Assembly (NCBI GenBank): GCA_035293765.1
Contig: DATGMF010000010.1
Location: forward strand, 1-64,000
Source of the DNA: DASRHT01 sp035293765
GTDB taxonomy: Bacteria; Chloroflexota; Ktedonobacteria; Ktedonobacterales; Ktedonobacteraceae
Length of the DNA: 64,000 nucleotides
Direction of reading: 5' to 3'
The position numbers and the translations under genes were made by a program. A model generated the notes under the pieces. The model was not told the origin of the DNA and searched no databases. It saw only the letters and a list, made by a program, of their open reading frames with translations. Positions 16,936 through 25,069 of this stretch are shown one piece after another. Numbering within the stretch: the stretch's first letter is position 1; every line of letters begins with the position of its first letter.

Positions 16936-17024
16936 GCGAAGCTCAGGAGTGCGGTTGAGAAGGATCGCCCGACTTGCAGGCGATCCAGACACCTGATTAC
17001 AAAGCGAGATAGCGATAGCATTGG

Positions 17025-17783
17025 CTACGCATGCAGTTTCCCTGTAAGATCAGCCACCAGAGCATAGCGGTCCGCAATATTTTGCAGGTCAGCGTCTGTG
17101 ACGTTTTGCAAGTTGCGATACACCTGCTTGTCGAGCATGCGATTTTTATCACCTCCAGGCCAGAGTCGCCAGCTATCGTTGTCGATGACGTCCGCGACCA
17201 GTAGATTGCCCTGCTGATCACGCCCGAACTCGATTTTCAGATCGACCAGCGTGACATCAACAGAGGCCCAGGCTCGTTCGAGGACCTCAAAGACCCTTCG
17301 ACCCTGAGCTGCCATCCACTCAATTTCTGTTGCTGAGGCTAACCCCATACTAATGATGTCTTTTTCCCATATTTGCGGGTCATGATTGGCATCGTCCTTT
17401 AAAAAAGTTTCAACCAGTACCGGCTCGAAGCGCGTCCCCTCGCTGACCTCAGGATTGCGCTTGAGATAAGAGCCGGTGGCGATTCGCCTCATTACCTCTT
17501 CAACCGGCAGCATGGCGCAACGACGCACCAGCAGCGTGGTGTCGTTGATCTGCTCCACAAGGTGAGTCGCAATACCCTCGCGGTTCAGCAAGCGGAAGAC
17601 GTTAGCGGTGGTAATGGTGCTCCAGCGCGACTTCCCGACCAGCTCGTTGCGCCTGGCTCCGTCTCCTGCCGTAATCTGGTCTTTGCTGACCATGTACGCC
17701 AGCTCACTATTATCCGGGTCTGCATAAATAATCTTTGTTTTCCCTTCGGAAAGCAAAGGGCCAAATGACGGGTTATCTATCAT
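17025..17783 (-). CDS. purC: SAICAR synthetase (PurC), animal PAICS-like
   Basis: The 252-residue enzyme couples CAIR and aspartate (step 8 in the pathway with AIR carboxylase). The sequence follows the SAICAR domain of animal PAICS closely by memory: LLSEGKTKIIY, SKDQITAGDGAR, RRIATGSYLKRNPEVSEG, FLKDDANHDPQ, VDLKIEFG and ADVIDNDSWRLWPGGD with a following DKQVYRNL. Standard bacterial PurC proteins are less similar in these places. Together with the class II PurE this gives the two PAICS activities as separate genes. AGGAG lies upstream of the ATG with an 11-nt spacer. The gene sits 68 nt after purQM in the operon. Confidence 0.94.
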   Translation of the reverse strand: MIDNPSFGPLLSEGKTKIIYADPDNSELAYMVSKDQITAGDGARRNELVGKSRWSTITTANVFRLLNREGIATHLVEQINDTTLLVRRCAMLPVEEVMRRIATGSYLKRNPEVSEGTRFEPVLVETFLKDDANHDPQIWEKDIISMGLASATEIEWMAAQGRRVFEVLERAWASVDVTLVDLKIEFGRDQQGNLLVADVIDNDSWRLWPGGDKNRMLDKQVYRNLQNVTDADLQNIADRYALVADLTGKLHA

Positions 17784-17851
17784 TGTTCCATTAACTCCTG
17801 ACTATCATCAAAGTTGACCAGAGCATCCCTGCAACATCCGAATATGCTCAG

Positions 17852-19741
17852 TTAATGCAACACCACCCCTTCCCCCTCGGCGATATGCCCTATTGTCAGC
17901 AGTTCAGGGAGCAGGCTGCGTGCCTCTAACGCAGCTTTAGGGGAGAGTACGATGACCATACCGATCCCCATATTGAGAGTACGATACAGTTCGTCACGCG
18001 TTACATTACCTAAGCGGGCAAGCAACTGGAAAAGGGCCGGAACCTTCCACGATTGCGTTTCGATCACGGCCTGCATCCCTCTGGGGAGAATGCGCGAGAC
18101 ATTGCCCTCGAAGCCGCCGCCTGTGATATGAGCAATGCCTTTGATGAAACGCCCGCGGTCCGCCAGGTACTCGCGGATCTGCCTGATCTCATTCAGGTAA
18201 CAACGGTGGGGGCGCAACAGGGCATCGACCAGAGGCTCCCCCAGTTCGGGGAAAACGGTGTCGAGCGGATAAGAGGCGAAGACGCGCCGGGCCAGCGAAT
18301 AGCCATTGGTGTGCAATCCGCTGGATGGCAGGCCGAGCAGCACATCGCCGGCGCCAATGGTCGAGCCATTGATAGCCTCCTCTTGCTCGACCACGCCGAC
18401 TATCGTGCCTGCGAGATCGAACGCGCCCGGCAGGTAGACATCCGGCATTTCCGCCGTCTCACCGCCCAGTAGCGTGCAGCCAATGCCCTGACAGGCGCAG
18501 GCCACGCTCTGCACGATCAGGGCAGCCTGCACAGGATCGAGCCTGCCCGTCGCCAGGTAGTCCATGAAGAAAAGCGGCCTCGCTCCCTGGGTCAGCAGGT
18601 CGTTGGCGGAATGATGGACCAGGTCGTGCCCGATGGTATTGTAGCGCCTGGCCTGGGCGGCGATCAGCGTTTTCGTGCCCACACCATCGGTAGAAGCGAC
18701 GAGCGCGGGACGCCGCATCTTCTGAAGGGCGCGAGCGTTAAAGACGCCCGCGAACGCTCCCATACCTGCCAGGACATCGGCACCCTGCGCCCGACGTACA
18801 GCCTTTTGCATCAGGCGTTTGGCCTGGTCGGCGGCGATAATGTTCACTCCGCTTTCGGCGTAAGAGGTTGACGCTTTTGCCGGCTGCTGAACAGGAGCGA
18901 TTGGTCCTGAATGGCCCGCCAGGCGCTGCGCATAGCGATAGGCGTTTTTAAAGATCAGCAGACCATCACCTTCACCGTTTGCCGTTGCGCGCCGCTGTGG
19001 ATGCTGGAGCGCATGCACGTATCGCTCGGGATGCGGCATCAAACCAAAGACATTGCCGCGCGCATTACAGATGCCCGCGATATTGCCCATCGAACCGTTC
19101 GGGTTGTCGGGATACGCGACGCCCTCCGTGGCCCGCCCGTCGCTGGCTGCATAGGTGAGCGCAATCTGGCCGTTAGCTCGTAATGCGTCAAGATCTCCCT
19201 TGAAAACAAACTGCCCTTCGCCGTGCGCGACAGGCAGCTCGATGGGATGCTCTATCCCACGGGTGAAGATGCAGACGCCGGGCTGTGGGCTGAGCGTCAC
19301 CCAGCGACACTCGAACTGTCCCGAGCCATTCTCGGTCAGCGTGGCGGCAGAGTCATTCCAGGAGCAGCTTTGCTCTTGCGCTTGCTCTATGTCGGCTAAG
19401 GATGCCGTCCCAGTGGTATCCGGCAGGAGGCCCGCGCGCACAAGCACCTGGAAGCCGTTACAGATGCCAAGCACAGGGCGGCCTTCATCAATAAAACGCC
19501 GGAGTTGCGGACCAAGATGAGTCAACAGGTTGATCTCCAGCAGCTTGCCTGCGCCCAGGTCATCGCCATAGGAGAAACCGCCGGGGAAGACTAGAAAGTG
19601 GTAATCCAGCAGCTTCTCAGGCGACTTGATGAGTTGATTAATGTGGACCAGCTCCGTCTCAAAGCCAACTACGCGACAGGCTTGAGCCGTTTCATGGTCA
19701 CAATTGATGCCTGGAGCGCGTAAAACGAGAGCGCGAGTCAT
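17852..19741 (-). CDS. purQM: PurQ-PurM fusion: FGAM synthase glutaminase plus AIR synthetase
   Basis: One 629-residue frame holds two enzymes. Residues 1 to about 280 are PurQ: RALVLRAPGINCDHETA, PGGFSYGDDLGAGK, nucleophile Cys94 in GICNGFQVL and the His-Glu pair in MPHPER. After a linker of roughly 15 residues rich in Pro/Ala, residues from about 293 on are PurM: SYAESGVNI, STDGVGTKTLIAAQ, HHSANDLLTQGA, LLGGETAEMP and ITGGGFEGN. The start at 19741 overlaps the purSL stop as ATGA, with GGAAAGGGG upstream. PurQ supplies ammonia to PurSL; PurM closes the imidazole ring in the next step. The fusion therefore joins two consecutive steps. Confidence 0.93.
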   Translation of the reverse strand: MTRALVLRAPGINCDHETAQACRVVGFETELVHINQLIKSPEKLLDYHFLVFPGGFSYGDDLGAGKLLEINLLTHLGPQLRRFIDEGRPVLGICNGFQVLVRAGLLPDTTGTASLADIEQAQEQSCSWNDSAATLTENGSGQFECRWVTLSPQPGVCIFTRGIEHPIELPVAHGEGQFVFKGDLDALRANGQIALTYAASDGRATEGVAYPDNPNGSMGNIAGICNARGNVFGLMPHPERYVHALQHPQRRATANGEGDGLLIFKNAYRYAQRLAGHSGPIAPVQQPAKASTSYAESGVNIIAADQAKRLMQKAVRRAQGADVLAGMGAFAGVFNARALQKMRRPALVASTDGVGTKTLIAAQARRYNTIGHDLVHHSANDLLTQGARPLFFMDYLATGRLDPVQAALIVQSVACACQGIGCTLLGGETAEMPDVYLPGAFDLAGTIVGVVEQEEAINGSTIGAGDVLLGLPSSGLHTNGYSLARRVFASYPLDTVFPELGEPLVDALLRPHRCYLNEIRQIREYLADRGRFIKGIAHITGGGFEGNVSRILPRGMQAVIETQSWKVPALFQLLARLGNVTRDELYRTLNMGIGMVIVLSPKAALEARSLLPELLTIGHIAEGEGVVLH

Positions 19742-22700
19742 GCCTGAACCCCTTTCCATGCCTGCTGTAGCTCCGTCACACTAAGGTTGAGCAGTTCAGT
19801 ATCCCCATCCCGGATGATTAACCGTTCATTTGCGCTAACGGTGCCAATATACGCAATATCGTTGATGCCGTTGGAGCGCATATGCCGCTCGAAGGCCCCC
19901 AGTTGTTCGGGCGCGATCTCGACCAGGAAGCGCGAGGGCGATTCGCTGAACAGGCGGACAATATTTTTTAAGCCAGGTAGCCTCTGGATCGGCACGCCTT
20001 GCGCAAGCACGATGCGGCTGGCATCAATCGTGACCCCTTGCATACTTGCTAACGCCATTTCAGCCACAGCCACGGCTACCCCGCCTTCGGAGAGGTCATG
20101 GCAGGCTCGCACCAGCCCCATACGAATGACTTCACCCAATGCCTTCATGGTGAGAAGGGCATGCTCAATATCTACCTGAGGCAGGGCGGTCTGGGGGAAA
20201 ATCTGCGTAAATGAACGCTGGTCAACAATTTCTGTATAATGCGAACCCGCTAATTCATTGCGTGTCCTGCCGATCAAGTAGAGCAGGTTGCCAGGAGTTT
20301 TAAGCGCCATATCAATCGTCTGGGTGGCATCGTCAATCACCCCTACGGCTGAGATCAGCAAGGTGGGAATAACGGGAATGCGACGTCCATTGGAGCGATA
20401 CTCGTTGTTGAGGCTATCTTTCCCCGAAATAAAGGGGACGCGGAAGCCAAGAGCAGCATCATGGCACCCTTTGACGGCGCGCACCAGCAGGCCCAGTTGC
20501 TCGGGATCGGCGGGATTGCCCCAGCAGAAGTTGTCCAGGATGGCGGCATGCGTGACATCGCCTCCGACGGCTGTCAGGTTGCGTAGCGCCTCATCCACCG
20601 CATTGATCGCCATATGATAGGGATCAATCTGACCGTAAAGCGGATTGAGGCCGTTGGAGATGACAATGCCCGCCTGCGATGGCTGCGGGAGAATGGGTTG
20701 CAACACAGCCGCGTCTCCTGGCCCATTGCCGGCTCGCCCAACCAGAGGCTTGAGGACGGTCGCCCCCTGCACTTCAAAATCGTAGCGCCGCACCACATCT
20801 TCTTTTGAAGCTATCGAAGGATGGCGCAGCAGCGCCAGCAAGGTTGGTTCCAGCGATTGCGTCAGATCAGGCAGGGACATCGAACTCGTCTGTAGCGGAG
20901 AGCTGCTCTGGATGGGCTGGCGCTTCCATACCGCATCAAGTGCGCGGGGCGGCCTGCCATGATGCAGGAAGTCCATATCCAGGTCGGCAATCACCTCGCC
21001 GTGATAGGTCACGGTCAAACAGCGGTCATCGGTGAAGGTGCCAAGAATGCTGGCCTCGACATCTTCGACAGCACAGATGGCTAGCAACTCGTCCAGGCTG
21101 GCCGGAGGAACGGCGAGCACCATGCGCTCTTGCGCCTCGGAGAGCCAGATTTCCCACGGGGCCAGCCCTTGATATTTGAGCGGGGCATGGGCGAGTTCGA
21201 CGCAGGCGCCTGTCTCAGCTCCCATTTCGCCAATGGCTGAAGAGAAGCCACCCGCTCCACAATCCGTAATGGCGTGGTAGAGCTGGCGGTCGCGGGCCTG
21301 CATAATCACGTCCGTGACCTTCTTCTCCGTGATGGGCGCGCCTATCTGGACGGCACTCCCCGCCTGCGCATTGATTTCGCTGCTCATCTCACCTGATGAG
21401 AAGGTCGCGCCATGCACGCCGTCGCGTCCGGTGCGGCCTCCAAGCGCCACAATCTTATCTCCAGGCTCGACCGCGCGTGGATGGCTCCCCTGCGGCAGGA
21501 TGCCCAGGCAGCCGCAGTAGACCAGCGGATTGTAAATATAGCCAGGGTGATACAGGATGGCTCCGTTCACGGTGGGAATACCCATCTTGTTACCATAATC
21601 GCGTATGCCATTGACCACACCATCGGCGATGCGCTGTGGCGAAAGGATGCCAGGGGCCAGTTCGTCCACCGAGGTATCGGGCGGACCGAAGCAGAGCACA
21701 TCGGTACAGGCAATCGGCTGAGCCGAGACGCCGAGCACATCACGAATCACGCCGCCCACGCCCGTATTCGCGCCGCCAAACGGCTCTATCGCCGACGGAT
21801 GGTTATGCGTCTCAACCTTGAAAGCAAGGTCGTGCGTAGCGGTAAAGCGAATGATGCCTGCGTTATCGCTAAAAGCCGAAACCAGCCAGGGCGGCCTGAT
21901 CTCCTCGGTAGCGCGCATAATATAACATTTGAGCAAGCTATTAATCTGCTCTGTTTCCAGTTCGTTGCCGTTGCTATCCAGTTCACGATAGTGGATGGTT
22001 GCCTTGAACGTTTTATGCGAGCAATGTTCCGACCAGGTCTGGGCCAGCGTTTCCAGCTCGACGTCGGTCGGCTCGCGTCCCATCGTGCGATAATGACGCT
22101 GGATCGCCTGCATTTCATCCAGGTTCAAGGCCAGCAGCCCCTCTTTGCTGGTAGCAAGCAACTGCTCGTCGGTCATCTGCGCAAGGGGAATAAAAGCTGT
22201 ATGGGCGACCCTACCGGTCGCCCGCTCATCTATAGTAAGTTTCTCCGCTACGACTTTTGAGGTCCGAGTAACCTCCTGTGGCGCGGCACTATCCCTCTGG
22301 TCCAAAGAGGCAAGCATTCTATACTCTTGAATGACCGGGTTATACAATGCCGCTTGCGTAATGGCCCGAACGTCTTCTACGCTTAAACGCGGGTCCAGCA
22401 CAAAGCGATGGCCGGTCTCGACCCGCTCAAGTCCTGTGATTCCCACGATCCTGGCGCCCGCCAGCACACTCTCCGCCAGCGTATCCGTCACGCCTGGATG
22501 ATAGTACACATCAACAATATGACCTGATGGAGCATACACCGGCTCTGTTTCCGTCCACACCTGAGCTTCCTGCACCACAGGATCAACGAGCAGTTGCTTG
22601 ATGAGTTGATTGAGCAGGATAGGGCTAAGGTTGCCGCCAATGCGATAAAGCTGAGCGGTATGGAGAACCAAAGGCTCTTTATCTTGAACGGCAATGATCT

Positions 22701-22815
22701 GTGCCAGCGAAGGCAGGTGTTTTGCCGGTAAGTGTAATATTTCGCGAGCAAGCTTACGGGCATAGATATCATGCCGCTGTGAGCTTGCTCGTATCTCGAT
22801 GAGATATGATGTCAC
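19738..22815 (-). CDS. purSL: PurS-PurL fusion, FGAM synthase large subunit
   Basis: 1025 residues. The N-terminal 190 residues hold two PurS-like modules, one ending LLVDPVVQEAQVW and one VDVYYHPGVTDTLAESVLAG...LYNPVIQEYRM. From about residue 210 the PurL part starts (SKEGLLALNLDEMQAIQRHY, QTWSEHCSHKTF), followed by ATP-site elements (FKVETHNHPSAIEPFGGANT, GRTGRDGVHGATFSSGEM) and the second AIRS-like half (FISGKDSLNNEY). It aminates FGAR to FGAM with PurQ. It is the first gene of the operon and overlaps purQM by 4 bp. Full single-chain PurL proteins are about 1,290 residues because they also include PurQ. Confidence 0.93.
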   Translation of the reverse strand: MTSYLIEIRASSQRHDIYARKLAREILHLPAKHLPSLAQIIAVQDKEPLVLHTAQLYRIGGNLSPILLNQLIKQLLVDPVVQEAQVWTETEPVYAPSGHIVDVYYHPGVTDTLAESVLAGARIVGITGLERVETGHRFVLDPRLSVEDVRAITQAALYNPVIQEYRMLASLDQRDSAAPQEVTRTSKVVAEKLTIDERATGRVAHTAFIPLAQMTDEQLLATSKEGLLALNLDEMQAIQRHYRTMGREPTDVELETLAQTWSEHCSHKTFKATIHYRELDSNGNELETEQINSLLKCYIMRATEEIRPPWLVSAFSDNAGIIRFTATHDLAFKVETHNHPSAIEPFGGANTGVGGVIRDVLGVSAQPIACTDVLCFGPPDTSVDELAPGILSPQRIADGVVNGIRDYGNKMGIPTVNGAILYHPGYIYNPLVYCGCLGILPQGSHPRAVEPGDKIVALGGRTGRDGVHGATFSSGEMSSEINAQAGSAVQIGAPITEKKVTDVIMQARDRQLYHAITDCGAGGFSSAIGEMGAETGACVELAHAPLKYQGLAPWEIWLSEAQERMVLAVPPASLDELLAICAVEDVEASILGTFTDDRCLTVTYHGEVIADLDMDFLHHGRPPRALDAVWKRQPIQSSSPLQTSSMSLPDLTQSLEPTLLALLRHPSIASKEDVVRRYDFEVQGATVLKPLVGRAGNGPGDAAVLQPILPQPSQAGIVISNGLNPLYGQIDPYHMAINAVDEALRNLTAVGGDVTHAAILDNFCWGNPADPEQLGLLVRAVKGCHDAALGFRVPFISGKDSLNNEYRSNGRRIPVIPTLLISAVGVIDDATQTIDMALKTPGNLLYLIGRTRNELAGSHYTEIVDQRSFTQIFPQTALPQVDIEHALLTMKALGEVIRMGLVRACHDLSEGGVAVAVAEMALASMQGVTIDASRIVLAQGVPIQRLPGLKNIVRLFSESPSRFLVEIAPEQLGAFERHMRSNGINDIAYIGTVSANERLIIRDGDTELLNLSVTELQQAWKGVQA

Positions 22816-22897
22816 GTTCTTGATTCCTGTGGCTGTACGTCTATTGAACTGTTAAGAGGACTGGCCGCTCCTTTGCCTCATCCAATAGGACCTCTTC

Positions 22898-22927
22898 ATT
22901 GTAACACCTTTTTCCAGACGATGGCAA
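22898..22927 (-). promoter_or_regulatory. Candidate promoter of the purine operon
   Basis: On the minus strand TTGCCA (22922-22927) and TACAAT (22898-22903) are separated by 18 nt, about 85 nt upstream of purSL. It is divergent from the T-box transcript. No purine-binding riboswitch was recognised between it and the gene. Confidence 0.45.
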
Positions 22928-22993
22928 GTTACCGGATTTTTTTATCTGGCTGCTTGCAATGCTATCTGGATGAGCGCGGAGCAGACATTGCGC

Positions 22994-23022
22994 TTGACAT
23001 TGAGCTAGCCCTATGCTATATT
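22994..23022 (+). promoter_or_regulatory. Promoter for the T-box/aspS transcript
   Basis: TTGACA (22994-22999), a 17-nt spacer and TATATT (23017-23022) form a near-consensus sigma-70-type promoter. The expected start near 23029 is about ten bases before the first T-box helix. Confidence 0.65.
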
Positions 23023-23163
23023 CAGCGTAATATGAGATAGAAAAGCGATGATAGGGACACATCATGCAGCTATCCGGCATACAGAGAGTGATGCGCTCGC
23101 TGCAAGCATCATTGCCGCCCCTGCTTGATAACACCCTTGAGCTAACCGGCGAAACACAGAAAC

Positions 23164-23236
23164 GTAGGGGCAACTCCTCCCACGATGAATCGGGGAGCCA
23201 CAGCTCAGGGAGCCACAGCTCGGGAAGCTACCGGTT
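23164..23236 (+). repeat. Dispersed repeat inserted in T-box leader
   Basis: GTAGGGGCAACTCCTCCCACG, then ATGAATCGGGGAGCCACAGC, matches the left end of the MITE-like element at 6571 (GTAGGGACCTCCCACGATCA, then ATCGGGGAGCTACAGC). GGGAGCCACAGCTC occurs twice in tandem (23193-23206 and 23208-23221). Its position between Stem I and the antiterminator suggests the leader tolerated an insertion in the spacer. Confidence 0.65.
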
Positions 23237-23398
23237 GCCCTGTAGCTCCAAAGTAGCCGGTTTTCGGGACGCGCCCGTTATAGCGCGGCGGTTTGCGCCT
23301 GTTCTCGCTCTAAGATTATTATACACAGAGAAAGGCAAGAACTGGCAAAGGTCTCCATAGTGAGATAAATGGTGGTGGTACCACGACAGGCATAATTC

Positions 23399-23430
23399 GC
23401 CCTCGTCCTCCAAAGGATGGGGGCTTTTTT
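23399..23430 (+). terminator. Intrinsic terminator of the T-box
   Basis: GCCCTCGTCC (23399-23408), loop TCCAAA and GGATGGGGGC (23415-23424) pair over 10 bp including G-U pairs, followed by six T. The 5' arm can instead pair with the T-box region to form the antiterminator. Confidence 0.85.
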
Positions 23431-23617
23431 ATTGCTTATGTGGGTGCAGGAAACCGCTTCTAGCCATGAAAGGATGCGGTATGGATAACGAAGAAGACGA
23501 CAATAATCGAGAGGAAGGCACATAAAGTCTGAATGGTGAGCAGGCTTGCCGTGGTGTACTTCCTTATAACAATTCAGGCAAGCCTGCTGTGATTACAGAC
23601 CAGAGGAGCTTTCTCTA

Positions 23618-24925
23618 ATGCAAAGAATATTGACGACGGAAGTTACAGCGCGTGTAGGCGAGCGCGTGCGCATCGCCGGCTGGCTACATTCGTTACGTTT
23701 GCTGGGCAGCATCAATTTTCTTGTGATTCGCGACGGTTGGGGGCAGGTTCAGGCGGTTGCAGAGACCGAGGCTGAAATGGCTCCGTTGAGCGAGTGCTAT
23801 GCTGGCATTGAAAGCGTTGTCGCGGTTGAAGGGCTGGTCGTGAGCGAGCCCCAGGCGCCCGGCGGCTGCGAACTGCACGATCTGCGGATCGAAGTTATCA
23901 CGCCTGTGAACGAGGGGCCTGCGATTGCGCTCAACAAGCGCAAGATCACGGCTGGCCTCAGTACACTGCTCGATCATGCCGTTGTCGCCAACCGCCACCC
24001 GGCGCGGCGGGCCATTCTGCGCCTCGCCAGCGGGACAATGGCTAGTTTTCGCAGCACGCTCGCGGCCCGTGGCTTTACCGAGATCCAGACTCCCAAGATC
24101 GTCGCAGCGGCCACCGAGAGCGGGGCGAACGTGTTCAAACTGGACTACTTTGACCGACCGGCCTACCTGGCTCAGAGCCCGCAGTTTTATAAGCAGATCA
24201 TGGTTGGCGTTTTTGAGCGCGTTTTTGAGGTCGGACCCGTGTTCAGGGCCGAGCCACACGATACGGCGCGGCACTTGAACGAGTACGTCAGCCTGGACGC
24301 GGAATTTGGCTTTATCAAAGACCATTTCACCGTGATGGCCCTGTTACGCGACGTGATAGCAGGCATCCTGGCTACATTTGACGAGCAATACAGGGCGGAA
24401 CTGGAGCTGCTTCGCGTGCAAATGCCAGCCGTGCCAGAGGAGATCCCGCATATTCACTTTGCCGATGCTCAGGAGCTCATCCTCAAGCGTTATGGAGTGG
24501 ACGTACGCGGGGAGCCAGACCTGTCGCCACAGGACGAACGCTGGCTGGGCGAGTGGGCGCAGCAGGAATTTGGGAGCGATTTTCTCTACGTCACAGGCTA
24601 TCCTATGGTGAAACGCCCGTTTTACACGTATCCAGAGCCAGGCAGGCCGCAATACTCGAACTCGTTTGACCTGATCTTCCGCGGCACCGAGCTGGTCACG
24701 GGTGGGCAACGCCTGCATCGCTACGAGGATTACAGAGCGGCGTTGGAGAAAGCGCGTCTCCCCTTAGAGCCATTTGCGACATACCTTGAAGCGTTCAAAT
24801 ACGGCATGCCACCACATGGCGGCTTCGCCATCGGGTCTGAGCGGCTTTTGATGCAGCTCATCGGCGCTACTAATGTCAAGCTCACCGCGCTCTTCCCGCG
24901 CGATATGACGAGGCTGACGCCATAA
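23618..24925 (+). CDS. aspS: Archaeal-type aspartyl-tRNA synthetase, probably non-discriminating
   Basis: 435 residues, the short archaeal size (classical bacterial AspRS is about 590). An N-terminal anticodon OB-fold (residues 1-110) is followed by a class II core: FTEIQTPKIVAAATESGAN, YLAQSPQFYKQIM, FEVGPVFRAEPHDTARHLNEY (motif 2) and GGFAIGSERLLMQLIG with LFPRDMTRLTP (motif 3). In archaeal-type enzymes the anticodon domain differs between Asp-specific and Asp/Asn-accepting forms. Here His24 (GWLHSLR) and Pro81 (QAPGG) sit where relaxed forms have His and Pro. The upstream T-box with an Asn specifier supports a role in making Asp-tRNA(Asn). No gatCAB genes are in the window. AsnRS is the main alternative. 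Confidence 0.82.
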   Translation: MQRILTTEVTARVGERVRIAGWLHSLRLLGSINFLVIRDGWGQVQAVAETEAEMAPLSECYAGIESVVAVEGLVVSEPQAPGGCELHDLRIEVITPVNEGPAIALNKRKITAGLSTLLDHAVVANRHPARRAILRLASGTMASFRSTLAARGFTEIQTPKIVAAATESGANVFKLDYFDRPAYLAQSPQFYKQIMVGVFERVFEVGPVFRAEPHDTARHLNEYVSLDAEFGFIKDHFTVMALLRDVIAGILATFDEQYRAELELLRVQMPAVPEEIPHIHFADAQELILKRYGVDVRGEPDLSPQDERWLGEWAQQEFGSDFLYVTGYPMVKRPFYTYPEPGRPQYSNSFDLIFRGTELVTGGQRLHRYEDYRAALEKARLPLEPFATYLEAFKYGMPPHGGFAIGSERLLMQLIGATNVKLTALFPRDMTRLTP

Positions 24926-24959
24926 CAGCCAGACGTTCAGTTGACCGCCTTTCCTCTCA

Positions 24960-25035
24960 CCACACCACAAAAGCGGTGAGAGCAGGGATAGGAAATGGTT
25001 GTGGAAGCGACCTTGCGAGGTATTTCCACAACCAT
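24960..25035. terminator. Double hairpin between convergent genes
   Basis: Two stem-loops lie side by side: CTCTCACC/GGTGAGAG, and a 12-bp arm ATGGTTGTGGAA/TTCCACAACCAT. They occupy the space between aspS and the opposing secreted-protein gene and probably terminate both; T-runs are weak. Confidence 0.55.
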
Positions 25036-25069
25036 CGCTCTAATCATTTGATCATTGCTCTGGTTTCTT

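Larger units (their letters stand above)
23040..23430 (+). promoter_or_regulatory. T-box riboswitch, likely Asn specifier (AAC)
   Basis: Stem I hallmarks are visible: AGAGAG, then a distal hairpin TGATGC/GCATCA with loop GCTCGCTGCAA (GNUG-type). On the 3' side comes the specifier loop, with AAC at 23130-23132 followed by the usual A and CCCTTGAG. The antiterminator T-box reads GGTGGTACCACG at about 23374-23385, and a terminator follows. T-boxes bind uncharged tRNA at the specifier codon and at UGGN. AAC would select tRNA-Asn. Between Stem I and the antiterminator lies a dispersed repeat not normally part of T-boxes. The leader is about 390 nt, longer than usual, probably because of that insert. 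Confidence 0.85.

Noticed and set aside
21412..22260. 282-codon plus-strand frame inside purSL
   Set aside because: Shadow of the PurL reading frame; no domain recognised.
22816..22990. Purine or ZTP/PRPP riboswitch upstream of the purine operon
   Set aside because: No conserved riboswitch core could be found in the short leader between the candidate promoter and purSL.
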